A stretch of DNA of 64,000 nt from Streptomyces sp. A2-16. GTDB taxonomy: Bacteria; Actinomycetota; Actinomycetes; Streptomycetales; Streptomycetaceae. The notes under the pieces were generated by a model, which saw only the letters and a program-made list of their open reading frames with translations, was not told the origin of the DNA and searched no databases. Position numbers and translations under genes: made by a program. Numbering within the stretch: position 1 is the first letter of the stretch; every line of letters begins with the position of its first letter. Location: NCBI RefSeq assembly GCF_018128905.1, contig NZ_CP063808.1:7316001-7380000 (forward strand), read 5' to 3'. This document shows positions 11,081 through 19,851 of this stretch, piece by piece.

Positions 11081-11383
11081 CTACTTGAGCTCGCCCGATT
11101 CCAGGACGTCGCAGTTGATGTAGACGCGCTCGCCGATGCTCAAGGCTCCGAGCTGCTCCGCGAGTTTGCTCGTCTCGGGGTCGTCGCTGTTGCGCATGGC
11201 CTCGTCGTACGACTCGAACTCGATCACCGCGAGGTAGTGGTTGGGCTTGTCCCGGTCCTTCAGGAGCATGCGGTGGGTCGGGCCGCCCGTCCGGCCCGCA
11301 CTGCGCTGCTCCGCCTCCCGCAGCACCTGCTGCATCTCCTCCAGGCGCTCGGTCTCGAAGCCGATGATCTGCGCGAACTTCAT
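11081..11383 (-). CDS. Small conserved protein, ABM/Dabb-like alpha-beta fold predicted
   Basis: A 100-residue protein starting MKFAQIIGFETERLEEMQQV and ending NCDVLESGELK. The pattern strand-helix-strand (HRMLLKDRDKPNHYLAVIEF)-helix-strand is that of dimeric ferredoxin-fold proteins such as antibiotic-biosynthesis monooxygenase-like or stress-responsive Dabb proteins. No catalytic residues can be assigned. It has its own gene space between the antiporter and terC, on the same strand as both. Function unknown; the fold call is an inference from the strand pattern. Confidence 0.75.
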   Translation of the reverse strand: MKFAQIIGFETERLEEMQQVLREAEQRSAGRTGGPTHRMLLKDRDKPNHYLAVIEFESYDEAMRNSDDPETSKLAEQLGALSIGERVYINCDVLESGELK

Positions 11384-11514
11384 GGGTGTCTCCAGCCGGC
11401 CACGGCGCCCCCGGGCCGGGGAACGCACACTGGAACCAAACAAGCACCGGGAGCGATACCCGGCAATTCGCCGCGCACCGCTCCCGGTGGTGGTTCTTTC
11501 TACGTCGGCCGTGG

Positions 11515-12516
11515 TCAGGCCTCGATGCTGTCCTTCGGAGCGCCCTCGCTCTTCGCCTGCGCCGCCTCGGCCGCCGCCTGCTTCCTGGAGGCCATCAGGC
11601 TGGTGATCGTGGTGACGATCAGGACCGAGCAGATCACACCGAGCGAGACCGGAATGCTGATCTCGGGGACGTGCACCCCCGACTCGTGCAGGGCGTGCAG
11701 CACCAGCTTGACGCCGATGAAGCCCAGGATGATCGACAGGCCGTAGCTGAGGTGGACCAGCTTCTTCAGCAGGCCACCGATGAGGAAGTACAGCTGGCGC
11801 AGGCCCATCAGGGCGAACGCGTTGGCGGTGAAGACGATGTACGGGTCCTGGGTCAGGCCGAAGATCGCGGGGATCGAGTCGAGCGCGAAGAGCACGTCGG
11901 TGGAGCCGATCGCGAGCATCACGACGAGCATCGGGGTCATGACCCGCTTGCCGTTCTCCACGATCCACAGCTTGGTGCCGTGGTAGCGGTCCGCCACGCC
12001 GAACCTGCGCTCGGCGGCCTTCAGCAGCTTGTTCTCCTCGAACTCCTCGTCCTCCTCGTCCGCGCGTGCCTCCTGGATGAGCTTCCAGGCGGTCCAGATG
12101 AGGAAGGCGCCGAAGATGTAGAACACCCAGGCGAAGCTGGCGATGATCGCGGCGCCGGCGGCGATGAAGATCGCGCGCAGCACCAGGGCTATGAGGACAC
12201 CGACGAGAAGCACCCGCTGCTGGTACTGCGAGGGCACCGCGAACTTCGCCATGATCAGGACGAAGACGAAGAGGTTGTCCACGCTCAGGGACTTCTCGGT
12301 GATGAAGCCCGCGAAGAACTCTCCGCCGGCCTGGCCGCCGCCGAAGACGAACAGACCGAGCCCGAAGAGGCCGGCCAGGGCGATCCAGACGACCGTCCAG
12401 ATGCCCGCTTCCTTGATGGACACGTCGTGCGGCTTGCGGCCGATGAAGAAGTCGACCGCGATGAGGGCGGCGAGGCCCACGATCGTCAGGACCCACAGGG
12501 TCACGGAAACATCCAC
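11515..12516 (-). CDS. TerC family integral membrane protein
   Basis: A 333-residue membrane protein with 8-9 predicted helices. TerC proteins are linked to tellurite resistance and, in several bacteria, to Mn2+ efflux and metalation of exported proteins. Conserved acidic membrane residues are visible in SVDNLFVFVLIMAKFAVP (about residues 71-88) and IGSTDVLFALDSIPAIFG (about 200-217), the two halves of the TerC signature. The cytoplasmic loop EARADEEDEEFEENKLL is strongly acidic. The GTG start has GGAGG five nt upstream. A yybP-ykoY-like element lies 50-146 nt upstream, matching Mn2+ control. It is followed upstream on the same strand by two TerD-domain genes. Confidence 0.93.
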   Translation of the reverse strand: MDVSVTLWVLTIVGLAALIAVDFFIGRKPHDVSIKEAGIWTVVWIALAGLFGLGLFVFGGGQAGGEFFAGFITEKSLSVDNLFVFVLIMAKFAVPSQYQQRVLLVGVLIALVLRAIFIAAGAAIIASFAWVFYIFGAFLIWTAWKLIQEARADEEDEEFEENKLLKAAERRFGVADRYHGTKLWIVENGKRVMTPMLVVMLAIGSTDVLFALDSIPAIFGLTQDPYIVFTANAFALMGLRQLYFLIGGLLKKLVHLSYGLSIILGFIGVKLVLHALHESGVHVPEISIPVSLGVICSVLIVTTITSLMASRKQAAAEAAQAKSEGAPKDSIEA

Positions 12517-12565
12517 AGTTCCTCCGGCAATACGTAACGGCAAGTAACCAGCGTCGTCGCGCTGC

Positions 12566-12662
12566 CGGAGGTCTCTTCCACCCACGGTGGGCCGGCGCCC
12601 CGGGATCAGGCCTGATCCGTATTGACGGGTACGCCGCAGTCGACAGGGAGTACTCCCCTCCG
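12566..12662 (-). ncRNA. Candidate yybP-ykoY (Mn2+) riboswitch in the terC leader
   Basis: Read on the minus strand, CGGAGG (12662-12657) can pair with CCTCCG (12571-12566) to close a 97-nt element. Right after the 5' arm comes the hallmark GGGGAGTA; the interior has CCGTCAATACGG, like the GUCGUCAAU segment of the family; the 3' side ends GGAAGAGACCTCC, like the GCAAGACCU end. Known elements of this type sense Mn2+ and often sit upstream of terC-like exporter genes. The match is from memory of the consensus and not from a covariance search. Confidence 0.72.
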
Positions 12663-12742
12663 TGCCACCAACCGTACCCCAATCACCAAGGAAAGGTAAA
12701 GCAATTGGCAAAAGAAAGGTCAAAATCCCTGATGGGAGCCCT

Positions 12743-14830
12743 TTACGTGTACTTGGTACGAGCCGTCGCGACCTGGCTGAGGACCTGCGAGAGCACCTGG
12801 CTGCCGGGCGGGACGAGCGCCGGCTCGTAGGTCCAGGCGTGCCCGACCCACGGGTCGGCGAGATGGTCGTCGGGGACCGGCGTGAGCCGCATCAGCGAGC
12901 GCCACAGGGGGTCGAGGAGGGGGCCGTAGGCGGAGGCCTCCTCACGGTCCGCGACCATCATCAGGTGGACGCCGACGGACGGCCCCTCGTCGGCGAGGTA
13001 GCGCAGCTGGGTCACGGCCCGGTCGTCGAAGCCGTGCGGGAAGTCGTTGACGATCAGCAGTTGCTCGGAGGTGTCGAACCCGGGCGGGAAGGAGTCGGCC
13101 GCACCGCCGCGCACCGCCATCTGCACGAGGTCGACGCGCTCGGTGAGGCGGGCCAGGACGTCCGCCACGCCCGCGGCGCCGACGGCGGGCGGGGCCGCGA
13201 GCGCACCGGACCACACCAGGGGGGCAAGCGCCTGCGCACCCGAGCCCGCCGGGTCGATGACCTGCAGGGTGTAGTCCCCGGCGGGATGGACGGCGAGGAG
13301 CCGGGCCGCGAGCGCCACGGCCGTGTCCATGGCGAGGCGGTGCAGTTCGTGGGAGTCGAGGAACGAACCGTCGAGAGACCCGGCGGCCCCGCTGTCGATC
13401 CACAGGCCGCGCTCCAGCGGCAGCCGGACCAGCATCGGAATGCGCAGTTCCGCGCACTCGGGCAGATGCAGATCGCCCAGCCGCACGGCCATGGGCACCT
13501 CGAACGGCACCCGGTAGCCGTGCCAGACGGGGTTGTCCCAGCGGGCGTACGCCGGCGGCAGGGCGGGTTCGACCACCTCGGACTCGGCCGTGAGCTGGCC
13601 GAGATCCCGGTCGTAGACCGCCCGGGCCTGTTCGACGAGCTGGGCGTGCTTGGCGCGAGCGGCCTCACGTGCGGCGTCGCCCTGTGCGCCGATCCGGCTG
13701 CGCGGGTCGGCGAGGGCCGCGTCCAGCTCCTTCTCCATGCGGGAGTCGGCGAAGTCGACGGCACTGCGGTACGCGGCCGTGGAGCGGGCCAGGTCCTCGA
13801 ACATGCCCCACACCTGGTTGTAGAGGCGCTCCTCCATGGACCAGCCGGTGGCGTCCCCGGCGACCGGCCGCGCCGGCTGCCCCGGCTGGGCGGGAGGCGC
13901 GACGGGTGGGGGCGGCGGCGGGGCGGTGTTCTGCCGCCGGGGGTGGCTGTAGTCGATCGGGCCGCCGACGGTGGGCGGCCGGGCGGTGGTGTCCGCGGCC
14001 CCCGGGGCGGGTCCGGGCTGCGGCGCGTCCGCTGCCGGAGTGCCCTGCGCGCCGTAGGGGGAGGTGGGCTGCGGTGCGCCGGAGGCCGGGCCGCCGTTCG
14101 GAGGCAGCGGCGGAGCGGTCGGGGGCTGTGTGCCGTAGGGCGACAGCGGCTGCGGCGGTACGGCACCGGGAGTGCCCTGGGCCGAGGACGGTCCCTGGTC
14201 GGAGCCCGGCGCCGGCGTGGCCGTCTGGCGGAGACGGTCGCCGTCCGCCGTGAGCGGCGGTGGCATCGGCACAGCGCGGGCCGAGCCCCGGGCCACCGCC
14301 TCGTGGATGTCGTGGGCGAGCTGCCGGGCCTGGGGCAGGCCCTGGTCGGTGAGGAGTTCGGCGAGGCCGCCCGCGTAGCCCTGCCCCACCGCGCGCACCT
14401 TCCAGGCGCCCTGGCGGCGGTAGAGCTCCAGCGCGACGACCGCGGACTCCGCGTCCAGGCCGGTGATGGTGTAGCCGGCGAGCTCGGTGCCGTCCAGGCC
14501 GGTGACCGCGACGAACGGGGCGGCCACGGCGCCGAAGCGCACGGGGCCGCCCGCAGCCGGCAGCGCGAGGAGGACATGGACCCGGTGGACGGCCTCGGGC
14601 ACCGCGCCGAGATCGACCGCGAGGCGGTGGTCGGCGGCCGCCTGCCGGGAGACCTCGAGACCCGGCAGAGTCGGCGCGCCCGGGTGGACGACCCACTCGA
14701 CGCCGTGCACGTGGCCGCGCTCGTCGCCGAGCGTGGCCCCGGCCACGACCGGTGTGCCGGCCGCGATCCGGATCTCGAGTCGGGCCTGGGAGAGCGGGTG
14801 GTTCTGCCCCCGCACCAGCTCGGCCGTCAT
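12743..14830 (-). CDS. TerD-domain protein with long Pro-rich linker and FtsK-like C-terminal domain
   Basis: A 695-residue protein. Residues 1 to about 185 are a TerD domain (VRGQNHPL at the start, then VHVLLALP and ELYRRQGAWKVRAVGQGY), a Ca2+-binding beta-sandwich. Residues about 190-330 are low-complexity Pro/Ala/Gly/Gln. From about 335 a helical segment leads into a domain with the strand order of FtsK/SpoIIIE-like ATPases (PMAVRLGDLHLPE, MLVRLPLERGLWIDSG, LLIVNDFPHGF, VGVHLMMVAD). No Walker A lysine is visible where LERGLWIDSG stands, and the Walker B position reads LLIVNDFP. Ter-linked FtsK-like fusions are known from comparative surveys. A scaffold or degenerate ATPase role is inferred. 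ATG preceded by GGGGGAGA. Confidence 0.82.
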   Translation of the reverse strand: MTAELVRGQNHPLSQARLEIRIAAGTPVVAGATLGDERGHVHGVEWVVHPGAPTLPGLEVSRQAAADHRLAVDLGAVPEAVHRVHVLLALPAAGGPVRFGAVAAPFVAVTGLDGTELAGYTITGLDAESAVVALELYRRQGAWKVRAVGQGYAGGLAELLTDQGLPQARQLAHDIHEAVARGSARAVPMPPPLTADGDRLRQTATPAPGSDQGPSSAQGTPGAVPPQPLSPYGTQPPTAPPLPPNGGPASGAPQPTSPYGAQGTPAADAPQPGPAPGAADTTARPPTVGGPIDYSHPRRQNTAPPPPPPVAPPAQPGQPARPVAGDATGWSMEERLYNQVWGMFEDLARSTAAYRSAVDFADSRMEKELDAALADPRSRIGAQGDAAREAARAKHAQLVEQARAVYDRDLGQLTAESEVVEPALPPAYARWDNPVWHGYRVPFEVPMAVRLGDLHLPECAELRIPMLVRLPLERGLWIDSGAAGSLDGSFLDSHELHRLAMDTAVALAARLLAVHPAGDYTLQVIDPAGSGAQALAPLVWSGALAAPPAVGAAGVADVLARLTERVDLVQMAVRGGAADSFPPGFDTSEQLLIVNDFPHGFDDRAVTQLRYLADEGPSVGVHLMMVADREEASAYGPLLDPLWRSLMRLTPVPDDHLADPWVGHAWTYEPALVPPGSQVLSQVLSQVATARTKYT

Positions 14831-14881
14831 CGCCTTCTCCCCCTGTGTCGTGGTGTGGGTCGGTGCCGCTCGGCGGGCCGC

Positions 14882-15460
14882 TTACAGGTGCGGCAGGATC
14901 GCCGGCATCAGGTCCTGGAAGGTCCGGCCGTTGGCCGGGGTGCCGAGAGCCGTCATGGACCAGCCCGGGCCCGTCCGGTGCACCTTGGCCATGATCTGGG
15001 CGGTGTAGGCGCCGCCGCCCGCGAGCGTGTAGCGGGCGAGCTCCTGGCCGTTGGTCTCGTCGACCAGGCGGCAGAAGGCGTCCTGCACCTCCTGGAAGGT
15101 CTGGCCCGTGAAGGAGTTCACGGTGAAGACGATCTGGTCGATGTGGACGGGGACACGGGCCAGGTCGACGAGGATCGCCTCGTCGTCCCCGCCCTGCCCC
15201 ACGCCGCCGACGAGGTTGTCACCGGTGTGCTTGACCGAGCCGTCGTCGCTCACCAGGTGGCGGAAGAAGACGACGTCGACGGGCTGCTTGTCCGCGAACA
15301 GGACGGCGGAGGCGTCGAGGTCGATCTCCCGCGTGCGCGAGCCGAACAGGCCGCGCCGAGGAGCCGCCTGCCAGCCGAGGCCCATGCGCACCGCGGTCAG
15401 GCTGCCTCCATCGCCCTTCTGCAGACTGATGGCCTGACCCTTGGTCATGTTGACGGTCAC
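14882..15460 (-). CDS. terD: TerD family protein
   Basis: A 192-residue single-domain TerD protein, a Ca2+-binding stress protein of the ter systems (tellurite, phage and envelope stress). Family marks are the N-terminal KGQAISLQKGDG, the acidic Ca2+-ligand segments EIDLDASAVLFA and VGQGGDDEAILVDL, and FTVNSFTGQTFQEVQDAFCR. The GTG at 15460 is used because a purine-rich stretch (GAGAGGGG) precedes it; an ATG four codons in has no such site. The TerD-fusion gene follows 51 bp downstream on the same strand, suggesting one transcript. A TAGGGT -10-like box lies at 15519-15524. Confidence 0.92.
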   Translation of the reverse strand: MTVNMTKGQAISLQKGDGGSLTAVRMGLGWQAAPRRGLFGSRTREIDLDASAVLFADKQPVDVVFFRHLVSDDGSVKHTGDNLVGGVGQGGDDEAILVDLARVPVHIDQIVFTVNSFTGQTFQEVQDAFCRLVDETNGQELARYTLAGGGAYTAQIMAKVHRTGPGWSMTALGTPANGRTFQDLMPAILPHL

Positions 15461-15595
15461 GCGCCGAACCCCTCTCGCTGCTGTCCCCTGTTGCCGCGGC
15501 CCCCGCGGTTGTGCCAGAACCCTACGCAGGGCGGCTGTCGGTGACGCACCCCGAAGCGCACTTTGTGTCGGTCTTGCAACACAGCGCGACGCGGG

Positions 15596-17728
15596 TCAGG
15601 CCAGGCCCGCCTCCTTCATCTGCCGGAGCTCCTTCTTCATCTCGGAGACCTCGTCGCGCAGCCGGGCCGCGATCTCGAACTGGAGGTCCGCGGCGGCGGC
15701 ACGCATGCGTGCCGTCATCTCCTCGATCTGCTCGGCGAGCTCGGCCGCGGGACGGTCGGTCGGGACGGTCTCCTTGGCCTTGCCCCTGGCCGCCTTGGTG
15801 CCGGCCGCCTTGCCGAGGGCGGGCACGGGCGCCTTGGCCGCCTTGCCGTCCTTGCCCTGGCGGTAGCCGGAGCCGAGCAGCTGCTCGGTGTCGATGTCCT
15901 CGCGGGCGATCTGCGCGACGATGTCGTTGATCTTCTTGCGGAGCGGCTGGGGGTCGATGCCCCGCTCCTTGTTGTACGCGACCTGCTTCTCCCGGCGGCG
16001 GTTCGTCTCGTCGATGGCCTTCTCCATCGCCGGGGTGATCTTGTCGGCGTACATGTGGACCTGGCCGGAGACATTGCGCGCCGCGCGGCCGATGGTCTGG
16101 ATCAGGGAGGTGCCGGAGCGCAGGAAGCCCTCCTTGTCGGCGTCGAGGATGGCCACCAGGGACACCTCGGGCAGGTCGAGGCCCTCCCGCAGGAGGTTGA
16201 TGCCGACGAGGACGTCGAACTCGCCGGAGCGCAGCTCGCGCAGCAGCTCCACACGGCGCAGGGTGTCGACGTCGCTGTGCAGATAGCGGACCTGGATGCC
16301 GAGCTCCAGGAAGTAGTCGGTGAGGTCCTCGGCCATCTTCTTGGTGAGCGTGGTGACCAGGACGCGCTCGTCCTTCTCGGTGCGGGTGCGGATCTCGTGC
16401 ACCAGGTCGTCGATCTGGCCCTCGGTGGGCTTGACGACGACCTCGGGGTCGACCAGGCCGGTGGGGCGGATGATCTGCTCGACGACGCCGTCCCCGCGCG
16501 AGAGCTCGTACTTGCCGGGCGTCGCCGACAGGTAGACGGTCTGGCCGATGCGCTCCGTGAACTCCTCCCACTTCAGGGGGCGGTTGTCCAGGGCCGACGG
16601 GAGGCGGAAGCCGTGGTCGACGAGGGTGCGCTTGCGGGACGCGTCGCCCTCGTACATGGCGCCGATCTGGGGCACGGTCACATGCGACTCGTCGATGACG
16701 AGCAGGAAGTCGTCCGGGAAGTAGTCCAGCAGGGTGTTCGGCGGGGAGCCGGGCAGGCGGCCGTCGAAGTGCATCGAGTAGTTCTCGACGCCGGAGCAGG
16801 AGCCGATCTGGCGGAGCATCTCCAGGTCGTAGGTGGTGCGCATGCGCAGGCGCTGGGCCTCCAGGAGCTTGCCCTGCTTCTCCAGCTCGGCCAGGCGCTC
16901 CGTCAGTTCCTTCTCGATGTCGTTGACGGCCCGCTCCATGCGCTCGGGACCCGCGACGTAATGGGAGGCCGGGAAGACGTACAGGTGATCGTCGTCGCTG
17001 ATGATCTCGCCGGTGAGCGGGTGGAGCGTGGAGAGGGCCTCGATCTCGTCGCCGAACATCTCGATGCGGACGGCGAGCTCCTCGTAGACCGGGAAGATCT
17101 CGATCGTGTCGCCGCGCACCCGGAAGGTGCCACGGGTGAAGGCCAGGTCGTTGCGCGTGTACTGGATGTCCACGAAGCGGCGCAGCAGCTGGTCGCGGTC
17201 GATCTCCTCGCCGACCTTGAGGGGGACCATGCGGTCCACGTACTCCTGGGGGGTGCCGAGGCCGTAGATGCAGGACACGGAGGCGACCACGACGACGTCG
17301 CGGCGGGTGAGCAGCGAGTTGGTCGCGGAGTGGCGCAGGCGCTCGACCTCCTCGTTGATCGAGGAGTCCTTCTCGATGTAGGTGTCCGACTGCGGGACGT
17401 AGGCCTCGGGCTGGTAGTAGTCGTAGTACGAGACGAAGTACTCGACCGCGTTGTTCGGCAGCAGCTCCCGGAACTCGTTCGCCAGCTGGGCGGCCAGCGT
17501 CTTGTTCGGGGCCATCACCAGGGTCGGGCGCTGGAGCTTCTCGATCATCCACGCGGTGGTGGCGGACTTTCCGGTGCCGGTCGCGCCGAGCAGGACGACG
17601 TCCTTCTCACCTGCCTCGATGCGCTTGGCCAGTTCGGCGATGGCCGCCGGCTGGTCGCCGCTGGGCTGGTAGGAGCTGACGACCTCGAAAGGCGCCACCG
17701 TACGTTCGATGTGGGAAACGGGCCGCAT
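15596..17728 (-). CDS. uvrB: UvrABC system protein B (excinuclease helicase subunit)
   Basis: Nucleotide excision repair helicase subunit that verifies damage after UvrA loading and recruits UvrC. It has 710 residues; family length is about 670-720. Visible are Walker A GATGTGKSATTAW (about 48-60), the beta-hairpin region SYYDYYQPEAYVP, DEAD-like IDESHVTVPQ, helicase motifs LVGINLLREGLDLPEV and QTIGRAARN, and the UVR motif for UvrC binding (DLQFEIAARLRDEVSEMKK) at the end. A Lys/Ala-rich insertion (about 620-660) precedes the UVR motif. The start at 17728 (MRPVSHIERTVAPF) is fixed by a -10 box 7 nt upstream, which predicts a leaderless, damage-inducible mRNA. Confidence 0.98.
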   Translation of the reverse strand: MRPVSHIERTVAPFEVVSSYQPSGDQPAAIAELAKRIEAGEKDVVLLGATGTGKSATTAWMIEKLQRPTLVMAPNKTLAAQLANEFRELLPNNAVEYFVSYYDYYQPEAYVPQSDTYIEKDSSINEEVERLRHSATNSLLTRRDVVVVASVSCIYGLGTPQEYVDRMVPLKVGEEIDRDQLLRRFVDIQYTRNDLAFTRGTFRVRGDTIEIFPVYEELAVRIEMFGDEIEALSTLHPLTGEIISDDDHLYVFPASHYVAGPERMERAVNDIEKELTERLAELEKQGKLLEAQRLRMRTTYDLEMLRQIGSCSGVENYSMHFDGRLPGSPPNTLLDYFPDDFLLVIDESHVTVPQIGAMYEGDASRKRTLVDHGFRLPSALDNRPLKWEEFTERIGQTVYLSATPGKYELSRGDGVVEQIIRPTGLVDPEVVVKPTEGQIDDLVHEIRTRTEKDERVLVTTLTKKMAEDLTDYFLELGIQVRYLHSDVDTLRRVELLRELRSGEFDVLVGINLLREGLDLPEVSLVAILDADKEGFLRSGTSLIQTIGRAARNVSGQVHMYADKITPAMEKAIDETNRRREKQVAYNKERGIDPQPLRKKINDIVAQIAREDIDTEQLLGSGYRQGKDGKAAKAPVPALGKAAGTKAARGKAKETVPTDRPAAELAEQIEEMTARMRAAAADLQFEIAARLRDEVSEMKKELRQMKEAGLA

Positions 17729-17735
17729 GGAGTCA

Positions 17736-17758
17736 ACCGTACGACCCCCCACTGACAA
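17736..17758 (-). promoter_or_regulatory. RecA-independent DNA-damage promoter of uvrB (leaderless)
   Basis: On the minus strand TTGTCAGTG (17758-17750), 8 nt, TACGGT (17741-17736), then 7 nt and the uvrB ATG (17728). It is an exact match to TTGTCRGTG-N8-TANNNT. The geometry places the transcription start on or next to the A of the start codon. Confidence 0.82.
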
Positions 17759-17800
17759 CGCGGCCCGATCAGGGGTTTCGGGCCACGGCGGGCCCGTGGG

Positions 17801-18670
17801 TCAGTGGTTCTGCGGGGTGCGGGAGTCGCGGTGGGTCACGTTCCGGCGGGTGCGGAGCACGGGGCGGCGGTCGGCCGGCTGGTGGACGAGCTCGCGGGCG
17901 GGGACGCCGGGCTTGTTCTCGGCGGGCGACCACACGGGCTTGCCCATGACCATCAGCGGATCGAACATCACGACCACACCGGCGAGCAGCAGGAAGGCCA
18001 GCGGGCCGATCATCATCGGCGCGAGCAGGGAGGCGGGCGAATCACCGGAGACGGGGGCGGACGAGCTGTGCAGATGGACGCTGAGGGCCGCCATGCCGGT
18101 GTAGTGCATGCCCGTGACGGCGAGGCCCATGATCAGGCTCGCGCCCACGCTCCACAGGAATCCCCTGACCTGCCCGGCGGCCCACAGGGCGGCGGTGGCG
18201 GCGACGACGGCTATGACCACCGAGACGGCCACGGTCGCGGTGTTGTACTCCAGCTGCCCGTTCAAGCGCATGCCCGCCATGCCCAGGTAGTGCATGGAGG
18301 CGATGCCCAGGCCGGTGACGGCACCGCCGGTCATCAGGGCCGTGCCCCTCGCGCCGCGGTAGCCGACGATGAAGACGCCGATGCCCACCATCACGATGGC
18401 GACACCCAGGCTGGCGAAGGTGATGGCCCTGTCGTAGTGGATCGGCGCCTCCCGGACCTTGAACCCCATCATCGCCACGAAGTGCATGGTCCAGATGCCG
18501 GAGCCGATCGCCGCCGAACCGAGAGCCAGCCAGCCGGGTCGCCAGGACCGGCTGACCAGCATGGATCTGGTGGTGCAGCGCAGGCCGAGGGCGCCACCGA
18601 GGCAGGCCATCAGGTAGGCCACCAGCGGTGTGACGAGTCCGTAGCTGAATCCGTCGACCGTGCCTTGCAT
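17801..18670 (-). CDS. MHYT-domain integral membrane sensor protein
   Basis: A 289-residue, about seven-segment membrane protein with three MHYT motif copies: WTMHFVAMMGF (about residue 60), ASMHYLGMAGM (about 124) and TGMHYTGMAAL (about 190). MHYT domains are proposed to bind a metal at the outer face and sense O2, CO or NO. There is no GGDEF/EAL output domain; the C-terminal 45 residues are polar, with VWSPAENKPGVPARELVHQPADRR, and presumably cytoplasmic. Start 18670 puts the first membrane helix (YGLVTPLVAYLMACLGGAL) right at the N-terminus; longer reading frames only add basic low-complexity sequence. Signal output unknown. Confidence 0.88.
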   Translation of the reverse strand: MQGTVDGFSYGLVTPLVAYLMACLGGALGLRCTTRSMLVSRSWRPGWLALGSAAIGSGIWTMHFVAMMGFKVREAPIHYDRAITFASLGVAIVMVGIGVFIVGYRGARGTALMTGGAVTGLGIASMHYLGMAGMRLNGQLEYNTATVAVSVVIAVVAATAALWAAGQVRGFLWSVGASLIMGLAVTGMHYTGMAALSVHLHSSSAPVSGDSPASLLAPMMIGPLAFLLLAGVVVMFDPLMVMGKPVWSPAENKPGVPARELVHQPADRRPVLRTRRNVTHRDSRTPQNH

Positions 18671-18950
18671 GCGCGGCTGCCCTTCCGCCCTCTTACGTCC
18701 TGGAATTCCCTGAAATACGCCCCTTCCCAGCACCGCCCGAGCGGTCAGGGTTGAGGCAGAGAGTATGACCCCCACCGGAATGGTCGAACGATTTTCCGGC
18801 AAAGAAACACGCCCTTGCCCCAGTTGTGCGGCACTCGTGAGCGGCCTTGGGACGTCCCCGTTCAGGATGTGTCCATTCTGTACCCCGGTGCCGTTGACCC
18901 GGTGCTGTCACAGTTGTGCTGTACGTGATCGCTCGACGCGAGGAGTACGT

Positions 18951-19820
18951 ATGCACGCGCGCGCCGTGACCGCTCTGACCACCGCGCTCCTGGGGACCGT
19001 CGCCCTCCTGCTTCCCGCAACCGACGTCCGCGCCGTCGAGGACGGCACACCACCCGCGGTCATCGCCCACCGGGGCGCCTCCGCCTACGCCCCCGAGAAC
19101 ACCCTGGCCGCCGTCGACAGGGCCGCCCGGCTCGGCGCGGTCTGGGTCGAGAACGACGTCCAGCGCACCCGGGACGGCCAACTCGTCGTCCTCCACGACG
19201 ACAACCTGCGACGGACCACGGACGTGGAGCAGGTCTTCCCCCGCCGGGCGCCCTGGAAGGTGAAGGACTTCACCGCCGCCGAGATCGCGCGTCTGGACGC
19301 GGGCAGCTGGTTCGGCGCCGCCTACGCGGGCACGCGCGTGCCGACACTGAAGCAGTACGTGCACCGCGTCGATCTTCACCGTCAGAAGCTGCTCCTGGAA
19401 CTCAAGAACCCGGAGCTGTACCCGGGCATCGAGCGCGACACCCTCAAGCTCCTCGGGAACGAGGGGTGGCTCGACCGCGCGCACCGCGGCCGGCTGGTCG
19501 TGCAGAGCTTCAGCGCGGCCAGTCTGCGGACCGTCCACGATCTCAAGCCCGCTGTGAGGACCGGCTTCCTCGGAACGCCCTCCGTGGCGTCCCTGCACAC
19601 GTACGCGGACTTCACCGACCAGATCAACCCGTCGTACACCTCCCTCTCCCGGGCCTACGTCTCCGCGGTCCAGGCCTTCACCGGCCCGCACGGCAAGCCG
19701 CTGGAGCTCTTCACCTGGACCGTCAACACCGCCGACGCGGCACGGCGGGTCGCCGGGTACGGCGTCGACGGTGTCATCACCAACAAGCCGGATGTGGTGC
19801 GGAACGCGCTGCGCGAATAG
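18951..19820 (+). CDS. Secreted glycerophosphodiester phosphodiesterase
   Basis: Hydrolyses glycerophosphodiesters to glycerol-3-phosphate and an alcohol, probably outside the cell for phosphate or carbon scavenging. It is 289 residues with an N-terminal Sec-type signal (about 1-26: RAVTALTTALLGTVALLLPA, then a DVRAVE cleavage region). Catalytic marks of the GDPD TIM barrel are IAHRGASAYAPENTLAA (about 40-56; His, Arg, Glu), VENDVQRTRDGQLVVLHDD (Glu/Asp metal ligands and second His near 80), and LLLELKNPE near 146. The end FTWTVNTADAARR...GVDGVITNKPD is typical. GAGGAG lies 5 nt before the ATG. Confidence 0.94.
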   Translation: MHARAVTALTTALLGTVALLLPATDVRAVEDGTPPAVIAHRGASAYAPENTLAAVDRAARLGAVWVENDVQRTRDGQLVVLHDDNLRRTTDVEQVFPRRAPWKVKDFTAAEIARLDAGSWFGAAYAGTRVPTLKQYVHRVDLHRQKLLLELKNPELYPGIERDTLKLLGNEGWLDRAHRGRLVVQSFSAASLRTVHDLKPAVRTGFLGTPSVASLHTYADFTDQINPSYTSLSRAYVSAVQAFTGPHGKPLELFTWTVNTADAARRVAGYGVDGVITNKPDVVRNALRE

Positions 19821-19851
19821 CGGGACCGCCGTTCGCGCAGGTCACCGGGTG

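Noticed and set aside
15535..15543. CTGTCGGTG as another DNA-damage promoter between uvrB and terD
   Set aside because: First base is C instead of T and no TANNNT follows at 8 nt (reads CGAAGC).
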